Of a stretch of DNA of 64,000 bases, positions 6,291 through 17,295 are shown piece by piece. Source of the stretch: Streptomyces sp. ICC1 (GTDB taxonomy: Bacteria > Actinomycetota > Actinomycetes > Streptomycetales > Streptomycetaceae); contig NZ_CP030287.1 of the NCBI RefSeq assembly GCF_003287935.1, positions 7,696,869-7,760,868 of the forward strand, read 5' to 3'. Numbering within the stretch: position 1 is the stretch's first letter; each line of letters starts with the position of its first letter. A program made the translations under genes and the position numbers. The notes below the pieces were generated by a model, which saw only the letters and a list, made by a program, of their open reading frames with translations, was not told where the DNA came from and made no database searches.

Positions 6291-8465
6291 TCAGCTGTAG
6301 ACGCCGAACTCGTAGAGCGAGTACCCCCATCCGGTGCCGCGCGCGGTCAGGTTCAGCCGCACGTGGCGGGCGGTCGACGACACGTTGATCGTGTCGATGT
6401 CGCCGTTGCCGGTCGTGGTGGTGTGGACGGTGCGCCAGTTGGTGCCGTCGTCGGAGAGCTGCACCTCGTAGGACTTGGCGTAGGCGGGGTCCCAGACCAG
6501 CTGAAGGGTGCGGATCGCGGTGGAGGCGCCGAGGTCCACCCGGATCCACTGCGGGTCGGCCCAGTCGCTGGCCCAGCGGGTACCGGCCTTGCCGTCGGTC
6601 GCGTTGCCCGGCGAGCAGGGGCAGTCACCGTACTGCGCCTGGAAGGAGGAGGCGGTGGTCGGCTTGTTGAGCGCCACGTTGGTGCCGCTCACGGGCGGCG
6701 TGACCACCTTGACCGACTTGGTCTCGATGCCCGCGTTGCCGCGGCCGTCCTCGGCCTGGACGTACACCTTCCAGACTCCGAGCTTCTCGGGCGCGGTGAC
6801 CGCGAAGGTCCCGTTGCCCGTCGCGCGCCACTGCGCCTCGACCAGGCGCTTGTCGCCGTTCGCGTAGTTGCCGCTGAGGAAGATCTTGTACGTCAGCGGG
6901 TCGTTCTGCGGGTCGCTGATGTTGGCGCGGACGGTGAACTCGCCGCCCGCCGGCGCCTGCGAGGCCTGGTCGACGACCATGTTGCTGATGACCGGCGGCG
7001 TGTTGTCACCCGCGGTCGACCCCGTGTAGGCCTTCTTCACCGCGTAGTACGACAGCCGCTTGAGGCCGTCGGGCAGCAGGTTGAACCAGATGCCCCCGAA
7101 GTCGTGCTCGATGCCGTAGTGGAACATCGTCGCTCCCAGGGCCACGCCCTGGTGACCGGTGATGCAGTTCCAGGCGGTGGTGTATCCCTCGGCGGTCTGG
7201 ACGTCGGTCTTCTGGTCGGGGATGCCGTTCGCGTCGTTCGGCACCTCCCACTCGCCGGCCGGTCCCGTCTCGGTGATGATGTAGGGCTTGTTGTAGCCGC
7301 CGTCCACCCAGTCCTGGCGCACGCCGCAGATGTCGCCGTAGGAGTTCATCGAGTACAGGTCGAGGTCGGGGGCGTTGCGCTTGTAGTACGGCCACGCGCC
7401 GGTCCACGCGTCGGTCGAGGTGACCGGGTGGTCCGGGTCGATGGAGTGGATCTTCTTCGCGACGTCGTTCACGAAGGTCGTGTACGCGTTGCGCTGCGCC
7501 TCCAGCTCGGTGCCGCCGTAGCAGTTCTGCAGGCCGAGGACGGACTCGTTGCCGACGTTCCACATCAGCGTGGCCGGGTGGGACTTGTAGGTGTCCACCC
7601 ACTTCGCGAACTCGGTCAGCATGTTGCTCTTGTACGCCGCGTCCGTCACGTAGTTGACGCAGCCGCCGGAGCCGGGGCCGCCGCCGGGCTGCAGCCAGAA
7701 CCCGTTGATGACCCGGATCCCGTTCGCCGCGGCCGTGTCGAGCAGGGGCTTGCTCGACGCGTCCGTGCCCCAGGTGCGGATGGTGTTGACGCCCATGGAC
7801 TTCACGTCGGGCATGTACTTCGGGGCGTCCGCGAAGGACGGACCCCAGGTGAGGCCCTTGACGGTGTACGGCTGCCCGCCCACGGTCAGCTGCCAGTTGC
7901 CCTGGGAGCCGGCCACGCGCACGGCGCCCTGGGCCGGGGGCTCTCCCGAGGTGGTGCCGTAGACCTGGAACTCCCAGAGGGAGTAGCCGTAACCGCCGGA
8001 GCGGACCAGGCCGTTCATCCGGACGTAGCGGCCGCTGCCGGAGAGGGCGATCTCGTCGGTGCCGCCGTCGCTGCCGGTGACGGTCTTGGCGGTGCGCCAG
8101 TTCGTCCCGTCGTCCGAGACCTGGATCTCGTAGTTCTTGCCGAACGGGCCCTCCCAGGTGAGGACGGCGCGGCTGAGGCCGCGGCTCGCGCCGAGGTCGA
8201 CCTGGATCCATTCGGCGTCGCGCCACTGGCTGGCCCAGCGGGTGCCGGTGAGGTTCCCGTCGAAGGCGGCGGACGCGGAGTAGCCCTCGCCCTCCTGGGA
8301 GGAGGCGGTGGCCGGCTTGCCCTGGGAGAGCAGGGTCTCCGCGGCGCCCGCGGCCGGCGCGGAGACCAGCGTGAGGGAGGAGGCGAGGAGGGCTCCGAGG
8401 GCGACGAGGGCGGCCGCGCCGCGCGTGCGGCGGGGCGGGGTGCCGGTGGAGGGGGGATGGGACAT
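6291..8465 (-). CDS. Secreted glycoside hydrolase (GH2-type TIM barrel) with two F5/8C domains
   Basis: 724 residues. Sec signal peptide to about residue 42 (cleavage near AGAAETLL). An F5/8 type C/CBM32-like domain (about 43-170, ending GYGYSLWEFQVYG), then a glycosidase TIM barrel (about 185-480), an Ig-like domain (about 490-590), and a second F5/8C domain (about 595-724, ending GYSLYEFGVYS). Likely catalytic acids are Glu307 in WNVGNES and Glu399 in IITETGPAGEW, matching the two C-terminal strand acids of clan GH-A/GH2-like enzymes. It is exported and probably attacks a complex polysaccharide or glycoprotein glycan. Substrate not determinable. A related F5/8C protein is encoded just upstream. 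Confidence 0.88.
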   Translation of the reverse strand: MSHPPSTGTPPRRTRGAAALVALGALLASSLTLVSAPAAGAAETLLSQGKPATASSQEGEGYSASAAFDGNLTGTRWASQWRDAEWIQVDLGASRGLSRAVLTWEGPFGKNYEIQVSDDGTNWRTAKTVTGSDGGTDEIALSGSGRYVRMNGLVRSGGYGYSLWEFQVYGTTSGEPPAQGAVRVAGSQGNWQLTVGGQPYTVKGLTWGPSFADAPKYMPDVKSMGVNTIRTWGTDASSKPLLDTAAANGIRVINGFWLQPGGGPGSGGCVNYVTDAAYKSNMLTEFAKWVDTYKSHPATLMWNVGNESVLGLQNCYGGTELEAQRNAYTTFVNDVAKKIHSIDPDHPVTSTDAWTGAWPYYKRNAPDLDLYSMNSYGDICGVRQDWVDGGYNKPYIITETGPAGEWEVPNDANGIPDQKTDVQTAEGYTTAWNCITGHQGVALGATMFHYGIEHDFGGIWFNLLPDGLKRLSYYAVKKAYTGSTAGDNTPPVISNMVVDQASQAPAGGEFTVRANISDPQNDPLTYKIFLSGNYANGDKRLVEAQWRATGNGTFAVTAPEKLGVWKVYVQAEDGRGNAGIETKSVKVVTPPVSGTNVALNKPTTASSFQAQYGDCPCSPGNATDGKAGTRWASDWADPQWIRVDLGASTAIRTLQLVWDPAYAKSYEVQLSDDGTNWRTVHTTTTGNGDIDTINVSSTARHVRLNLTARGTGWGYSLYEFGVYS

Positions 8466-8506
8466 TGCGGCTCCTGGTGTGAAGGGCGGTGGGTCGTGCG
8501 CGGTGC

Positions 8507-8549
8507 TCCCCGGGCCGCGGCGCGGGGACCGGTTGATCCGGCCCGGGGA
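8507..8549 (-). terminator. Hairpin between the two F5/8C genes
   Basis: An 11-bp perfect stem (8507-8517 with 8539-8549) lies about 105 bp downstream of the stop at 8653, in the 187-bp gap between the two minus-strand genes. It probably terminates the upstream gene at least partially. Confidence 0.45.
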
Positions 8550-8616
8550 AGTTGCGGCGGACTCCGTCGGGTCAGCGGAGGCCGATGGGACGGTGGTGGC
8601 CGATGCGGTGGTGCCG

Positions 8617-8651
8617 GCCGGTGGGGTGGCGGAGGCCGGTGGGGCGGCGGA
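8617..8651. repeat. Two-copy 17-bp direct repeat
   Basis: GCCGGTGGGGTGGCGGA (8617-8633) is repeated with one change at 8635-8651, directly abutting the stop codon of the beta-helix gene. Confidence 0.7.
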
Positions 8652-8652
8652 G

Positions 8653-10851
<2,199 letters not shown>

Positions 10852-10875
10852 GGGGCTCCTTTAACGAACCTGAAA

Positions 10876-10893
10876 CGGGAGAGCGCTCTCCCG
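10876..10893. promoter_or_regulatory. LacI-family operator palindrome
   Basis: CGGGAGAGCGCTCTCCCG is an 18-bp perfect palindrome 25-42 bp upstream of the beta-helix gene start. The GAGCGCTC core is that of actinomycete LacI-family sugar repressors (CebR-like TGGGAGCGCTCCCA). A TTGACC at about 10915-10920 on the minus strand may be the -35 of the repressed promoter. Confidence 0.75.
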
Positions 10894-11057
10894 AGACCTT
10901 GCCCGTAACACGATCGGCCGGTCAAGAATCTCGACCGGCTTTTCTTTCGTCTTTCATTAAGGCCAGAGCTGATGGGGGCTCAAGAGCGTGGCCACAAACG
11001 GCAGATCGCCCGAAGGCGGACAGCGGGTCCGCGGGCCGGTCGCTCCGCGGGTGGACC

Positions 11058-11255
11058 GGGCCGTCTCCTTCGGATCCTGTCGCGCGAGCCCGGCGCCGGG
11101 CACCGTGGCGCCGGGCCTGCGGTGCCGGGCACCGCGCCTGGCGGCGTGGTCGGGCGCCCGAGTGCGTCCAGTGCGCGGGCGCCCCTCACGCCGCCTTGCC
11201 AGGCATGGCACCGGACACTGCGGGCCCGGCCGACAGGATCCGAAGGCGACGGCCC
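11058..11255. mobile_element. Palindromic non-autonomous element, type A copy 1
   Basis: A 198-bp imperfect palindrome. Its ends, starting GGGCCGTC, match each other in 24 of 25 positions through TTCGGATCCTGTCG. The centre carries GTGCGTCCAGTGC and CTTGCCAGGCATGGCACC, shared in variant form with the copy at 35703 and with type B at 12069. No transposase. It lies immediately before the sulfatase remnant and probably marks the deletion that removed its 5' half. The flanks (CCGG/CCAG) no longer show a clear target duplication. Confidence 0.6.
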
Positions 11256-11289
11256 AGCGGGGCGGGTGGTGGGCGTGCGGGGCCGGGCG

Positions 11290-12072
11290 GTGGCGTACCA
11301 CGGACCCCGCACCCCCGAGCCCAAGTACGCCGGCACCCCCGTCCCCGAATGGAACGGACGCCCCTCCGTCACGGAGGCCGACCGGAGCGACAAGCCGCCC
11401 TACATCCAGGAAGCCACCGGCACCCTCGCCGACGGCAAGCGCATCCGCGCCGAGCAGCTGCGCACGCTCCTGTCGGTCGACGACACCGTCCAGGCGTTCA
11501 AGGACAAGCTCGCGGCCCTCGGCCAGCTGGACAACACCCTCGTCCTCTACATCGGGGACAACGGCTTCGGCTGGGGCGACCACGGCTGGACCGCCAAGTC
11601 CGTGCCCTACAGCCCCGCCCACGAGGTGCCGTTCTACCTCTCCTGGCCCGCCGGGGGCCTCGGGGCCGGCACGGTGGACGACCGCATCGTCGCCAACATC
11701 GACATCGCGCCCACCATCCTCGACGCCGCCGGGATCACCCCGACCACGCCGCAGGACGGCAGGTCGCTGCTGACCTCGTACAGCCGCGACCACCTGCTCG
11801 TCGAATGGTGGAAGAAGGGCACCGGAGCCGACCACCGAACCTGGTCCTCCTACGTGTCCAAGGACAAGCAGTACGTGGAGTACTACAAGCTGCACACCGA
11901 TGCCAACGGCACCGTCTCCGGCACCGGTGAGGTTACGTTCCGCGAGTACTACGACCTCGTCGCCGACCCGTACCAGCTGGTCAACAAGCTCTACCAGGCC
12001 ACCCCCGCACAGGAGCGGAACCTGGGCATCCCCGCCCTCGCCGCCCAGCTCGCCGCCGACCGGGTCGGCTAG
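11290..12072 (+). pseudogene. Sulfatase, C-terminal half only
   Basis: About 260 codons, recognisable from YHGPRTPEPKYAG onward. It contains the second half of an alkaline-phosphatase-fold sulfatase: LLSVDDTVQAFKDKL, LDNTLVLYIGDNGFGWGDHGW (metal-ligand Asp-Asn), EVPFYLSWPAG, DIAPTILDAAGI, and a final FREYYDLVADPYQL. The N-terminal half with the C/S-x-P-x-R sequence that is converted to formylglycine is absent. Sequence upstream is palindromic element A1 and non-coding remnants. The stop codon TAG lies inside the CTAG border of element B1. It is followed by a formylglycine-generating enzyme gene, the normal activator of such sulfatases. Confidence 0.75.
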
Positions 12073-12233
12073 TGCTGTGACCGGAAAGGTCCACCGGGTC
12101 GCGGCGCCCGGCACGGCACCTCGCCGCGTTGTCGGACCACACCGGTACGTCCAGTACGAGGCGTGGTCCTCCGTCTTGCGATGCACCGCACCGGACACCG
12201 CGACCCGGCAAACCTTTCCGGCCACAGCACTAG
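12069..12233. mobile_element. Palindromic non-autonomous element, type B copy 1
   Basis: 165 bp bounded by CTAG at both ends (12069-12072 and 12230-12233). Terminal inverted repeats TGCTGTGACCGGAAAGGT match in 17 of 18 positions. The interior holds GTACGTCCAGTAC and CTTGCGATGCACCGCACC, the same core as type A elements. CTAG duplication resembles the YTAR target of IS5-group transposases. It separates the sulfatase remnant from the FGE gene and supplies the former's TAG stop. Confidence 0.65.
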
Positions 12234-12317
12234 CCAGGACCTCCGGCCGGGCGCGCCCACCCGCGCCCGGCCGGACCGCACCGCATCGCATCGCACTGAA
12301 CCTTCATCGGAGCCACC

Positions 12318-13202
12318 ATGTCCTCCTGCTGCACCCCGGGACACGAGTCCCCGGCGGCCGGCGCCGTCACCCTGCTCGCCGCGCCCGCGCTCCCCGCGCC
12401 CCGGGCGGTGCGCGGCCTGCTCGACCTGCCCGGCGGCCGCTTCCTCATGGGCACCGAGGACGCGGACGGGTTCCCGGCGGACGGCGAGGGGCCGGTCAGG
12501 GAGGTGGAGGTGGGTCCCTTCCGGATCGCCCCGACGACCGTGACGAACACCCAGTACGCCACCTTCGTCAAGGCCACCGGACACGTCACCGAGGCCGAGG
12601 AGTTCGGGTTCTCCTTCGTCTTCGCCGGCCTGCTCGGGCAGGAACTCGCGGCCACCGCACCGCCCGTGGCCGCAGTGCCGTGGTGGCGGGCGGTGTCCGG
12701 CGCGAGCTGGAAGCATCCCGAGGGGCCCGGCTCGTCCGTCACGACCCGGCAGAACCACCCCGTCGTCCACGTCTCGTGGAACGACGCCCGGGCGTACTGC
12801 TCCTGGTCCGGGACCCGACTGCCGGGCGAGGCCGAATGGGAGTACGCGGCCCGCGGCGGTCTGGAGCAGCGCCGCTACCCCTGGGGCGACGAACTCGCCC
12901 CGGGCGGGCGCACGCTGCTCAACATCTGGCAGGGCGACTTCCCGACCGCCCACACCGGCGCGCACCTCGGCACCGTCCCGGTGAAGTCGTACCGCCCCAA
13001 CGGCCACGGGCTGTACAACGCCGTCGGCAACGTGTGGGAGTGGTGCGAGGACCCGTTCGGCCCGGGCCACGGCTCCCGCACGATGCGCGGCGGCTCCTTC
13101 CTCTGCCACGACTCGTACTGCAACCGCTACCGGGTCGCCGCGCGCAGCTCCAACACGCCCGACAGCTCGACCTCCAACACCGGCTTCAGAGTGGCAGCCT
13201 GA
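12318..13202 (+). CDS. Formylglycine-generating enzyme (sulfatase-activating, SUMF1 family)
   Basis: 294 residues covering the whole FGE-sulfatase fold: LPGGRFLMGTEDADGFPADGEGP (about residue 36), HPVVHVSWNDARAYCSW, RLPGEAEWEYAARGG, YPWGDEL, NVWEWCEDPF, and the C-terminal GGSFLCHDSYCNRYRVAARS. Cys263 and Cys268 match the copper-binding catalytic pair of characterised aerobic FGEs (Cys272/Cys277 in the S. coelicolor enzyme), which separates it from EgtB-like or non-catalytic family members. It converts a Cys of sulfatases to formylglycine in the cytoplasm. Its partner sulfatase just upstream is broken, so its substrate must be elsewhere. It is also separated from that gene by element B1. Confidence 0.92.
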   Translation: MSSCCTPGHESPAAGAVTLLAAPALPAPRAVRGLLDLPGGRFLMGTEDADGFPADGEGPVREVEVGPFRIAPTTVTNTQYATFVKATGHVTEAEEFGFSFVFAGLLGQELAATAPPVAAVPWWRAVSGASWKHPEGPGSSVTTRQNHPVVHVSWNDARAYCSWSGTRLPGEAEWEYAARGGLEQRRYPWGDELAPGGRTLLNIWQGDFPTAHTGAHLGTVPVKSYRPNGHGLYNAVGNVWEWCEDPFGPGHGSRTMRGGSFLCHDSYCNRYRVAARSSNTPDSSTSNTGFRVAA

Positions 13203-13209
13203 GGGAGGG

Positions 13210-13806
13210 TCAGCTCGGCCGGACCAGCCCGGCCACGTGGTCGGTGACCATGTCGAGGATCTCGGCCGCGGCCTTGTCGTCGCCGAGGACGAGGAAGTTC
13301 AGCGTCACCCCGTCCGTCATGGCCGCCAGGTAGCGGGCCAGCACGGTCACCGGAACGCTCAGCTCGAACGGCGTGATCCGGCGCAGCTCCTCGATCAGCT
13401 CGGCGTAGGTCTCGCAGTACGACTCGTACTGCCGGCGGGCCAGGTGCCCGAACTCGGGCTGGCGCAGCGCGTACTGGGTGAGCTCATAGGTGAGCATGTG
13501 CGCGCCGGGACTGGCCGCCACATGGTCCCAGTAGGCCTGGAAGCCGGCCCGGATGGTCTCCCGCAGCGTCGCCCGGGGCTGGATCGCCGCCTTCACGATC
13601 GTGACGTAGTGGGCGGTGATCGTCTCGATGACCGACTCCAGCAGCGCCTGCTTGGAGTCGAAGCAGTAGTGGAAGACGCTCAGGGAGACGCCCGCCTCGG
13701 CCGCGATGGACCGGGTCGTCGTCCGGGCCACCCCGTCGCGGGTCATCGCGCGGATCGCCGCCTCCGTCAGCTGCGTACGCCGGTCGGTCAACGGCATCCG
13801 TGCCAT
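13210..13806 (-). CDS. TetR/AcrR family transcriptional regulator
   Basis: 198 residues, ATG 13806 with GGGGGA 7 bp upstream. N-terminal TetR helix-turn-helix (about residues 10-55: TQLTEAAIRAMTRDGVARTTTRSIAAEAGVSL, then VFHYCFDSKQALL), followed by an all-helical ligand and dimer domain with YWDHVAASPGAHMLTYELTQYALRQPE. It ends 8 bp from the convergent FGE stop and lies downstream of the secreted amidohydrolase gene. Target unknown; no palindrome resembling the 3916 operator is seen near its own promoter. Confidence 0.88.
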   Translation of the reverse strand: MARMPLTDRRTQLTEAAIRAMTRDGVARTTTRSIAAEAGVSLSVFHYCFDSKQALLESVIETITAHYVTIVKAAIQPRATLRETIRAGFQAYWDHVAASPGAHMLTYELTQYALRQPEFGHLARRQYESYCETYAELIEELRRITPFELSVPVTVLARYLAAMTDGVTLNFLVLGDDKAAAEILDMVTDHVAGLVRPS

Positions 13807-13835
13807 GTACGGGTCCCCCTTCGCTCGGTGCCGCC

Positions 13836-13882
13836 CCGAAGGGGGTGCCCGATGGCCGGCCGGCCCCGGGCACCCCCTTCGG
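13836..13882 (-). terminator. Terminator of the secreted amidohydrolase-like gene
   Basis: A perfect 16-bp stem (13836-13851 with 13867-13882) with a 15-base loop that itself contains GGCCGGCC. It lies 6 bp past the stop at 13888 and ahead of the TetR gene. Confidence 0.75.
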
Positions 13883-13887
13883 CGCCG

Positions 13888-15966
13888 TCAGCTGCTGTAT
13901 ACGCCGACTTCGTACAGGGAGTAACCCCATTGCGTGCCGCGTCCCGTTCCGTGGACGCGCACGTACCGGGCGGGGACCCCCGCGAACTGAGCCGTGTCCA
14001 GGCCGCCGTCACCGGTCGTCGTGGACCAGGCCGGCTGCCAGGCCGCCCCGTCCGCGGACACCTCCACGCGGTACGACTTCCCGTACGCCCGCTCCCATTC
14101 GAGCGTGACCCGCTTGACCAGGTTCACGGAACCGAGGTCGAACTGGACCCACTGGTCGTCGCTCCAGTCGCTCGCCCAGCGGCTGCCCCGGTCGCCGTCC
14201 ACGGCCCGGCCGGGCGCGTAGCTGACGAACGGGTTCCACTCGGAGGAGCTCGCGGAGGCGGCCGTGTGCGCCGCGAGGTTCACCCCGGCCTTGTGCTGCT
14301 CGGAGTTGCCCCAGGTGCGCAGGTAGGACTCGGCGCCCTTGAACAGGTCGTCCACCACGCCCTGACCGCCGACGAGCCGTACGTCCTCGATCCAGTCGGG
14401 CACGAGGCCGTAGTGCGAGGCGCCGTCGGTGTTGAGGTCCCAGGTGCGCTGGCCGGTGGTCTGCTTGTCGATGACCGACCCGCCGTCGGTGCTGCGGAAC
14501 GGGTACGTGACCGGGGTCGGCGCGTTCGCGCCGCGCGGGCCGGGCCAGCCGCCGACGCCGTTCATGTCGGTGCCGTAGCCGTAGCCGACGTTGTACTTGT
14601 CGCGCAGCGCGTCCGTCCGCTTGGCCTCGTTGCTGAAGGCCTCGGAGCCGCTCATGTACTGGGCGGCGAAACCGCCGAGCTTGTACAGCCGCTCGGTCCA
14701 GCCGAGGTCCATCCAGCTGTGCGAGGAGATCACGCCGGGGTAGGACTGGCTCTCGAGGATGTCGAAGGCCTGGCCGGCCGCCTTCACGCTCATGTGGTCG
14801 ATCTCGAGCATCATCTTGCGCTTCATCATGCCGCGCACCGCGTAGTCGCCGAGCTCGGTGAGGCCGCGGGTGTTGCACTGGGCGCCCGAAGCGTACGAGG
14901 GCACCGCCACGCCCGCCGGCAGCTCCTTCTCCGCCGAGGCCGCCGGGGCCAGGCCGATGGGGTTGTCGTGCTGCGGGCCCGCGCACGTCTCCGTCTTCCA
15001 GAAGGTGCCGGTCGACAGGAACTGCCCGACGTTGATGGCCGTTCCCAGCGCGCCCTCGTCGAAGCGGACCCCGCACAGGGCGTTGTCGAACTTGTGGCAC
15101 AGGAACATGCTGCGCACGCCGAGCCCGTACAGCTCGTCGAGGCCGCGGTCGATGTCCTGCTTGCTGCACTGCGCGATGTCGAGGATCTGCTTGCAGCCGA
15201 AGGGCTCGGAGGTCTCCACGCCGAGGACCACGGCCAGCTTGCCCTGCTTGATCACCTCGCGGGCCTGGGCGGAGTCGGTGACGATGCGGAACCACCCCTT
15301 GCCGGGGCCGCCGTACATCTTGTCGACGAAGGCCTGCATGTCGTAGCTCTTCTGCGCCTCCAGCCGGATGGCGGTCATCTCGTCGCAGCCGCGGTCCTTG
15401 AAGAAGTAGACCGAGCAGATCACCCCGTTGGTGACGAGGTCGTTGACGAGGACGCGCTGGCCGCCGCGCCAGGCCCGCTCGATCCAGGCGTAGTAGTTCT
15501 GCTGGTGGGTCAGCGAGTCGTGGGCGGGCCAGTCCTTGAAGGTGGGCCAGCCGTCGGGGTCGTGCTTGCCGTCACCGCCCTTGGTGATGAAGTCGAAGAT
15601 CGCCAGGGTGCCGTCGGGGTAGTGCTCGGGACAGTCCTTGAGCGCGTCGGCGATCCCGGCGTCGGAGAACGGCTTTCCGCAGATCAGACGGCCGCCGAAG
15701 CCCTCGTTGGACATGATGTGGTCGTGGGCGTCCACGAAGCCCCGGACGTTGCCCTGCGCGTCGGTGCCCTTGAAGGGCTCGCCGGTCACGTTGATCTGGG
15801 AATCGGGTGCGGGCCGCGCGGAGGGGTTCCACCATCCGGGGTCGGCGGCGGCCCCCGGGACGGGTCCGAGCACCGTGGCCAGCAGGCCCAGGAGCAGTGA
15901 CAGGATCGCGATCGGCTTGCGTCTGCGGTGCGGCTGGGGTTGCGGTTGTCGGGTCATGGCCACCAC
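13888..15966 (-). CDS. Secreted amidohydrolase/metallo-hydrolase-like protein with C-terminal F5/8C domain
   Basis: 692 residues, GTG 15966 preceded by GAGGA (ATG 15957 is an alternative). Tat/Sec-like signal (basic N-terminus then LLLGLLATVLGPVPGAAA). Amidohydrolase-type features follow: GFVDAHDHIMSNEGFGG (HxH metal motif), MMLEIDHMSVKAAGQA, YPGVISSHSWMD and GTDMNG, i.e. four potential metal-site segments along a TIM-barrel-like domain to about residue 550. The last 135 residues are an F5/8C domain (WASDWSDDQWVQFDLGS, GYSLYEVGVYSS) like those at 6.3-10.9 kb. Exported; probably acts on a surface or extracellular polymer. Substrate unknown. Confidence 0.8.
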   Translation of the reverse strand: MVAMTRQPQPQPHRRRKPIAILSLLLGLLATVLGPVPGAAADPGWWNPSARPAPDSQINVTGEPFKGTDAQGNVRGFVDAHDHIMSNEGFGGRLICGKPFSDAGIADALKDCPEHYPDGTLAIFDFITKGGDGKHDPDGWPTFKDWPAHDSLTHQQNYYAWIERAWRGGQRVLVNDLVTNGVICSVYFFKDRGCDEMTAIRLEAQKSYDMQAFVDKMYGGPGKGWFRIVTDSAQAREVIKQGKLAVVLGVETSEPFGCKQILDIAQCSKQDIDRGLDELYGLGVRSMFLCHKFDNALCGVRFDEGALGTAINVGQFLSTGTFWKTETCAGPQHDNPIGLAPAASAEKELPAGVAVPSYASGAQCNTRGLTELGDYAVRGMMKRKMMLEIDHMSVKAAGQAFDILESQSYPGVISSHSWMDLGWTERLYKLGGFAAQYMSGSEAFSNEAKRTDALRDKYNVGYGYGTDMNGVGGWPGPRGANAPTPVTYPFRSTDGGSVIDKQTTGQRTWDLNTDGASHYGLVPDWIEDVRLVGGQGVVDDLFKGAESYLRTWGNSEQHKAGVNLAAHTAASASSSEWNPFVSYAPGRAVDGDRGSRWASDWSDDQWVQFDLGSVNLVKRVTLEWERAYGKSYRVEVSADGAAWQPAWSTTTGDGGLDTAQFAGVPARYVRVHGTGRGTQWGYSLYEVGVYSS

Positions 15967-16068
15967 TCACGTCCTCGGTTCGGCGCAGGGCGCGGTCGAG
16001 GACACAGTCCACCGGGGGCGTGAGCGCCCCGACAGTTGTTTGTCATGTCCCGCGCAAGCATTGCTTCG

Positions 16069-16097
16069 AGAATCGCTACTGCCGGGTACAGAGTCAA
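16069..16097 (-). promoter_or_regulatory. Candidate promoter for the secreted amidohydrolase-like gene
   Basis: On the minus strand TTGACT (16092-16097) and GATTCT (16069-16074) are spaced by 17 bp, about 100 bp upstream of the GTG start. Confidence 0.4.
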
Positions 16098-16668
16098 GGG
16101 TCCGGGTCACATGACCTGATGGCTCGTCACCTTACGTGCCCCCGTGTTCCTTTGCGACGCGGTGGACGGGATCCGCACGGAACGTACACGGGCCGCGATC
16201 GGGCCGGCCGGGCGGTCGTGGCGGCCGCGGCGGCCCCGGTGGTCGTGGCGGCCGCATGTGAGGCGTTCGAGGGGGCCCGGGTGCACGCCTGGACGCGGAG
16301 GATGTTTTTTCGGCCATCCGGGTCCGGCGGGGCGGGCCGTTTCCCGCGGACCCGAGGCGGCCGCGCACCCGCCGGCCGGGCCCGCGCGGGGCCGATTGTG
16401 AGGATGCCGTGTACGCCGCCACCAGGAAGGGAAGGGTTCGACGGGCACCCCGTGCGCTGCCGGAGCCGGTGGCTGCCGGGCCTGCTCGCCTCCGGCGCCG
16501 GTCGAACGCGCCCGCGCGCGCCCCCGCCACGCGTTCACATGTTCTCCGTTTCTGCTTCACCGATCCGTGTGCCCCAGACACCTCCGCCCCGTGGATTGTC
16601 ATGCCCGCGGCCATGGGTGGGTGGCCGTTTTCCGGCCAAGCACGGCTTGTGGGAAGGGGGGCGGCCCG
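16098..16668. other. Intergenic region, no gene supported
   Basis: This divergent 570-bp stretch has ORFs in several frames but none with coding-like composition or a recognisable domain. It holds a 15-bp direct repeat GGTCGTGGCGGCCGC (16214-16228 and 16241-16255) and a possible PHO box (listed separately). Confidence 0.6.
16533..16560 (+). promoter_or_regulatory. Possible PHO box (PhoP site)
   Basis: GTTCAC at 16533 and CTTCAC at 16555 are spaced by 22 bp, twice the 11-bp period of Streptomyces PhoP direct-repeat units, with a weak middle unit. It lies 136 bp upstream of the pst-linked gene start. The repeat is degenerate, so this is suggestive only. Confidence 0.35.
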
Positions 16669-17295
16669 GTGTCTCAGCCACGTTTTCTGTTCGTTTCATG
16701 GGTGGACGTCGAAAGACGGCAGGTGCCCGCGCCGACGGCGGGGGGACAGCTCGGGGCGGGGCGGGAGGGCGGCGGGCCCGACGCTGTGACCTGGCGCCTG
16801 GTCGGCGCCAACAACCACGAGCTCGGCCGCAGTCCGTACGTGCACCACACCCTCACCGCGTGCGGCGCCGCCGTCGAACGGCTCCAGGGCCGGCTCGAGG
16901 AGGTCACCACGCTCGTGGCCATGTCCACGGGAACGAGCCCGTCCGCGGCCCCGGCCGCCGGCTCCGGCTCGGCCGCGGGCTCCGGCTCGGCCGCCGGCTC
17001 CGCCAAGGCCGCCGGCTCCGGCTCGGCCGCGGGCTCCGGCTCGGCCGCGGGCTCCGGCTCCGGCATCGGCGCCTGGACCTGGCAGCTCGCCCTCGACGAG
17101 AGCTGCGTCGCGGTCGCCGTCCGGACCTTCCGCCGCCAGCGCGAATGCCGCCACAGCCTCCAACTGTTCCTGTCCGCCGCCGCCGAGGCGCAGGTGGCCT
17201 CCGGAGTCACCTACACCCGGCGGCTGCGCGGACTGCGGCTGCCCGGCGCCGACGACGCGCCGGGGCTGGCCCTGCGCGGGGGAGGCCTGAGATGA
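16669..17295 (+). CDS. Uncharacterised two-domain protein leading the pstCA unit
   Basis: 208 residues, GTG 16669 with GGAAGGGGG upstream. Two similar short domains (WRLVGANNHELGRSPYV.. about 45-90, and WQLALDESCVAVAVRTF.. about 140-190) resemble the DUF1508/YegP half-repeat (W-x-L start, later AAVERLQ / SLQLFL). They are joined by a Gly-Ser-Ala linker built from six GSGSAA-type units. The stop overlaps the pstC start (ATGA), so translation is coupled to the phosphate permease. It has no signal peptide or membrane segment. A regulatory or adaptor role is possible but not shown. Confidence 0.6.
   Translation: MSQPRFLFVSWVDVERRQVPAPTAGGQLGAGREGGGPDAVTWRLVGANNHELGRSPYVHHTLTACGAAVERLQGRLEEVTTLVAMSTGTSPSAAPAAGSGSAAGSGSAAGSAKAAGSGSAAGSGSAAGSGSGIGAWTWQLALDESCVAVAVRTFRRQRECRHSLQLFLSAAAEAQVASGVTYTRRLRGLRLPGADDAPGLALRGGGLR
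16955..17063 (+). repeat. 18-bp coding tandem repeat (GSGSAA linker)
   Basis: Six imperfect copies of GGCTCCGGCTCGGCCGCG encode the Gly/Ser/Ala linker in the preceding CDS. It is in frame and multiple-of-3, so length variation would not break the gene. Confidence 0.85.

Noticed and set aside
16086..16118. GGTCA-CA-TGACC near 16110 as a GntR/DasR operator
   Set aside because: Only 5-bp arms and no match to the DasR consensus beyond chance; left out.
16955..17063. Regular 18-bp repeats considered as a CRISPR-like array
   Set aside because: Units are contiguous without spacers, in frame, and encode a GSGSAA linker inside a coding gene.
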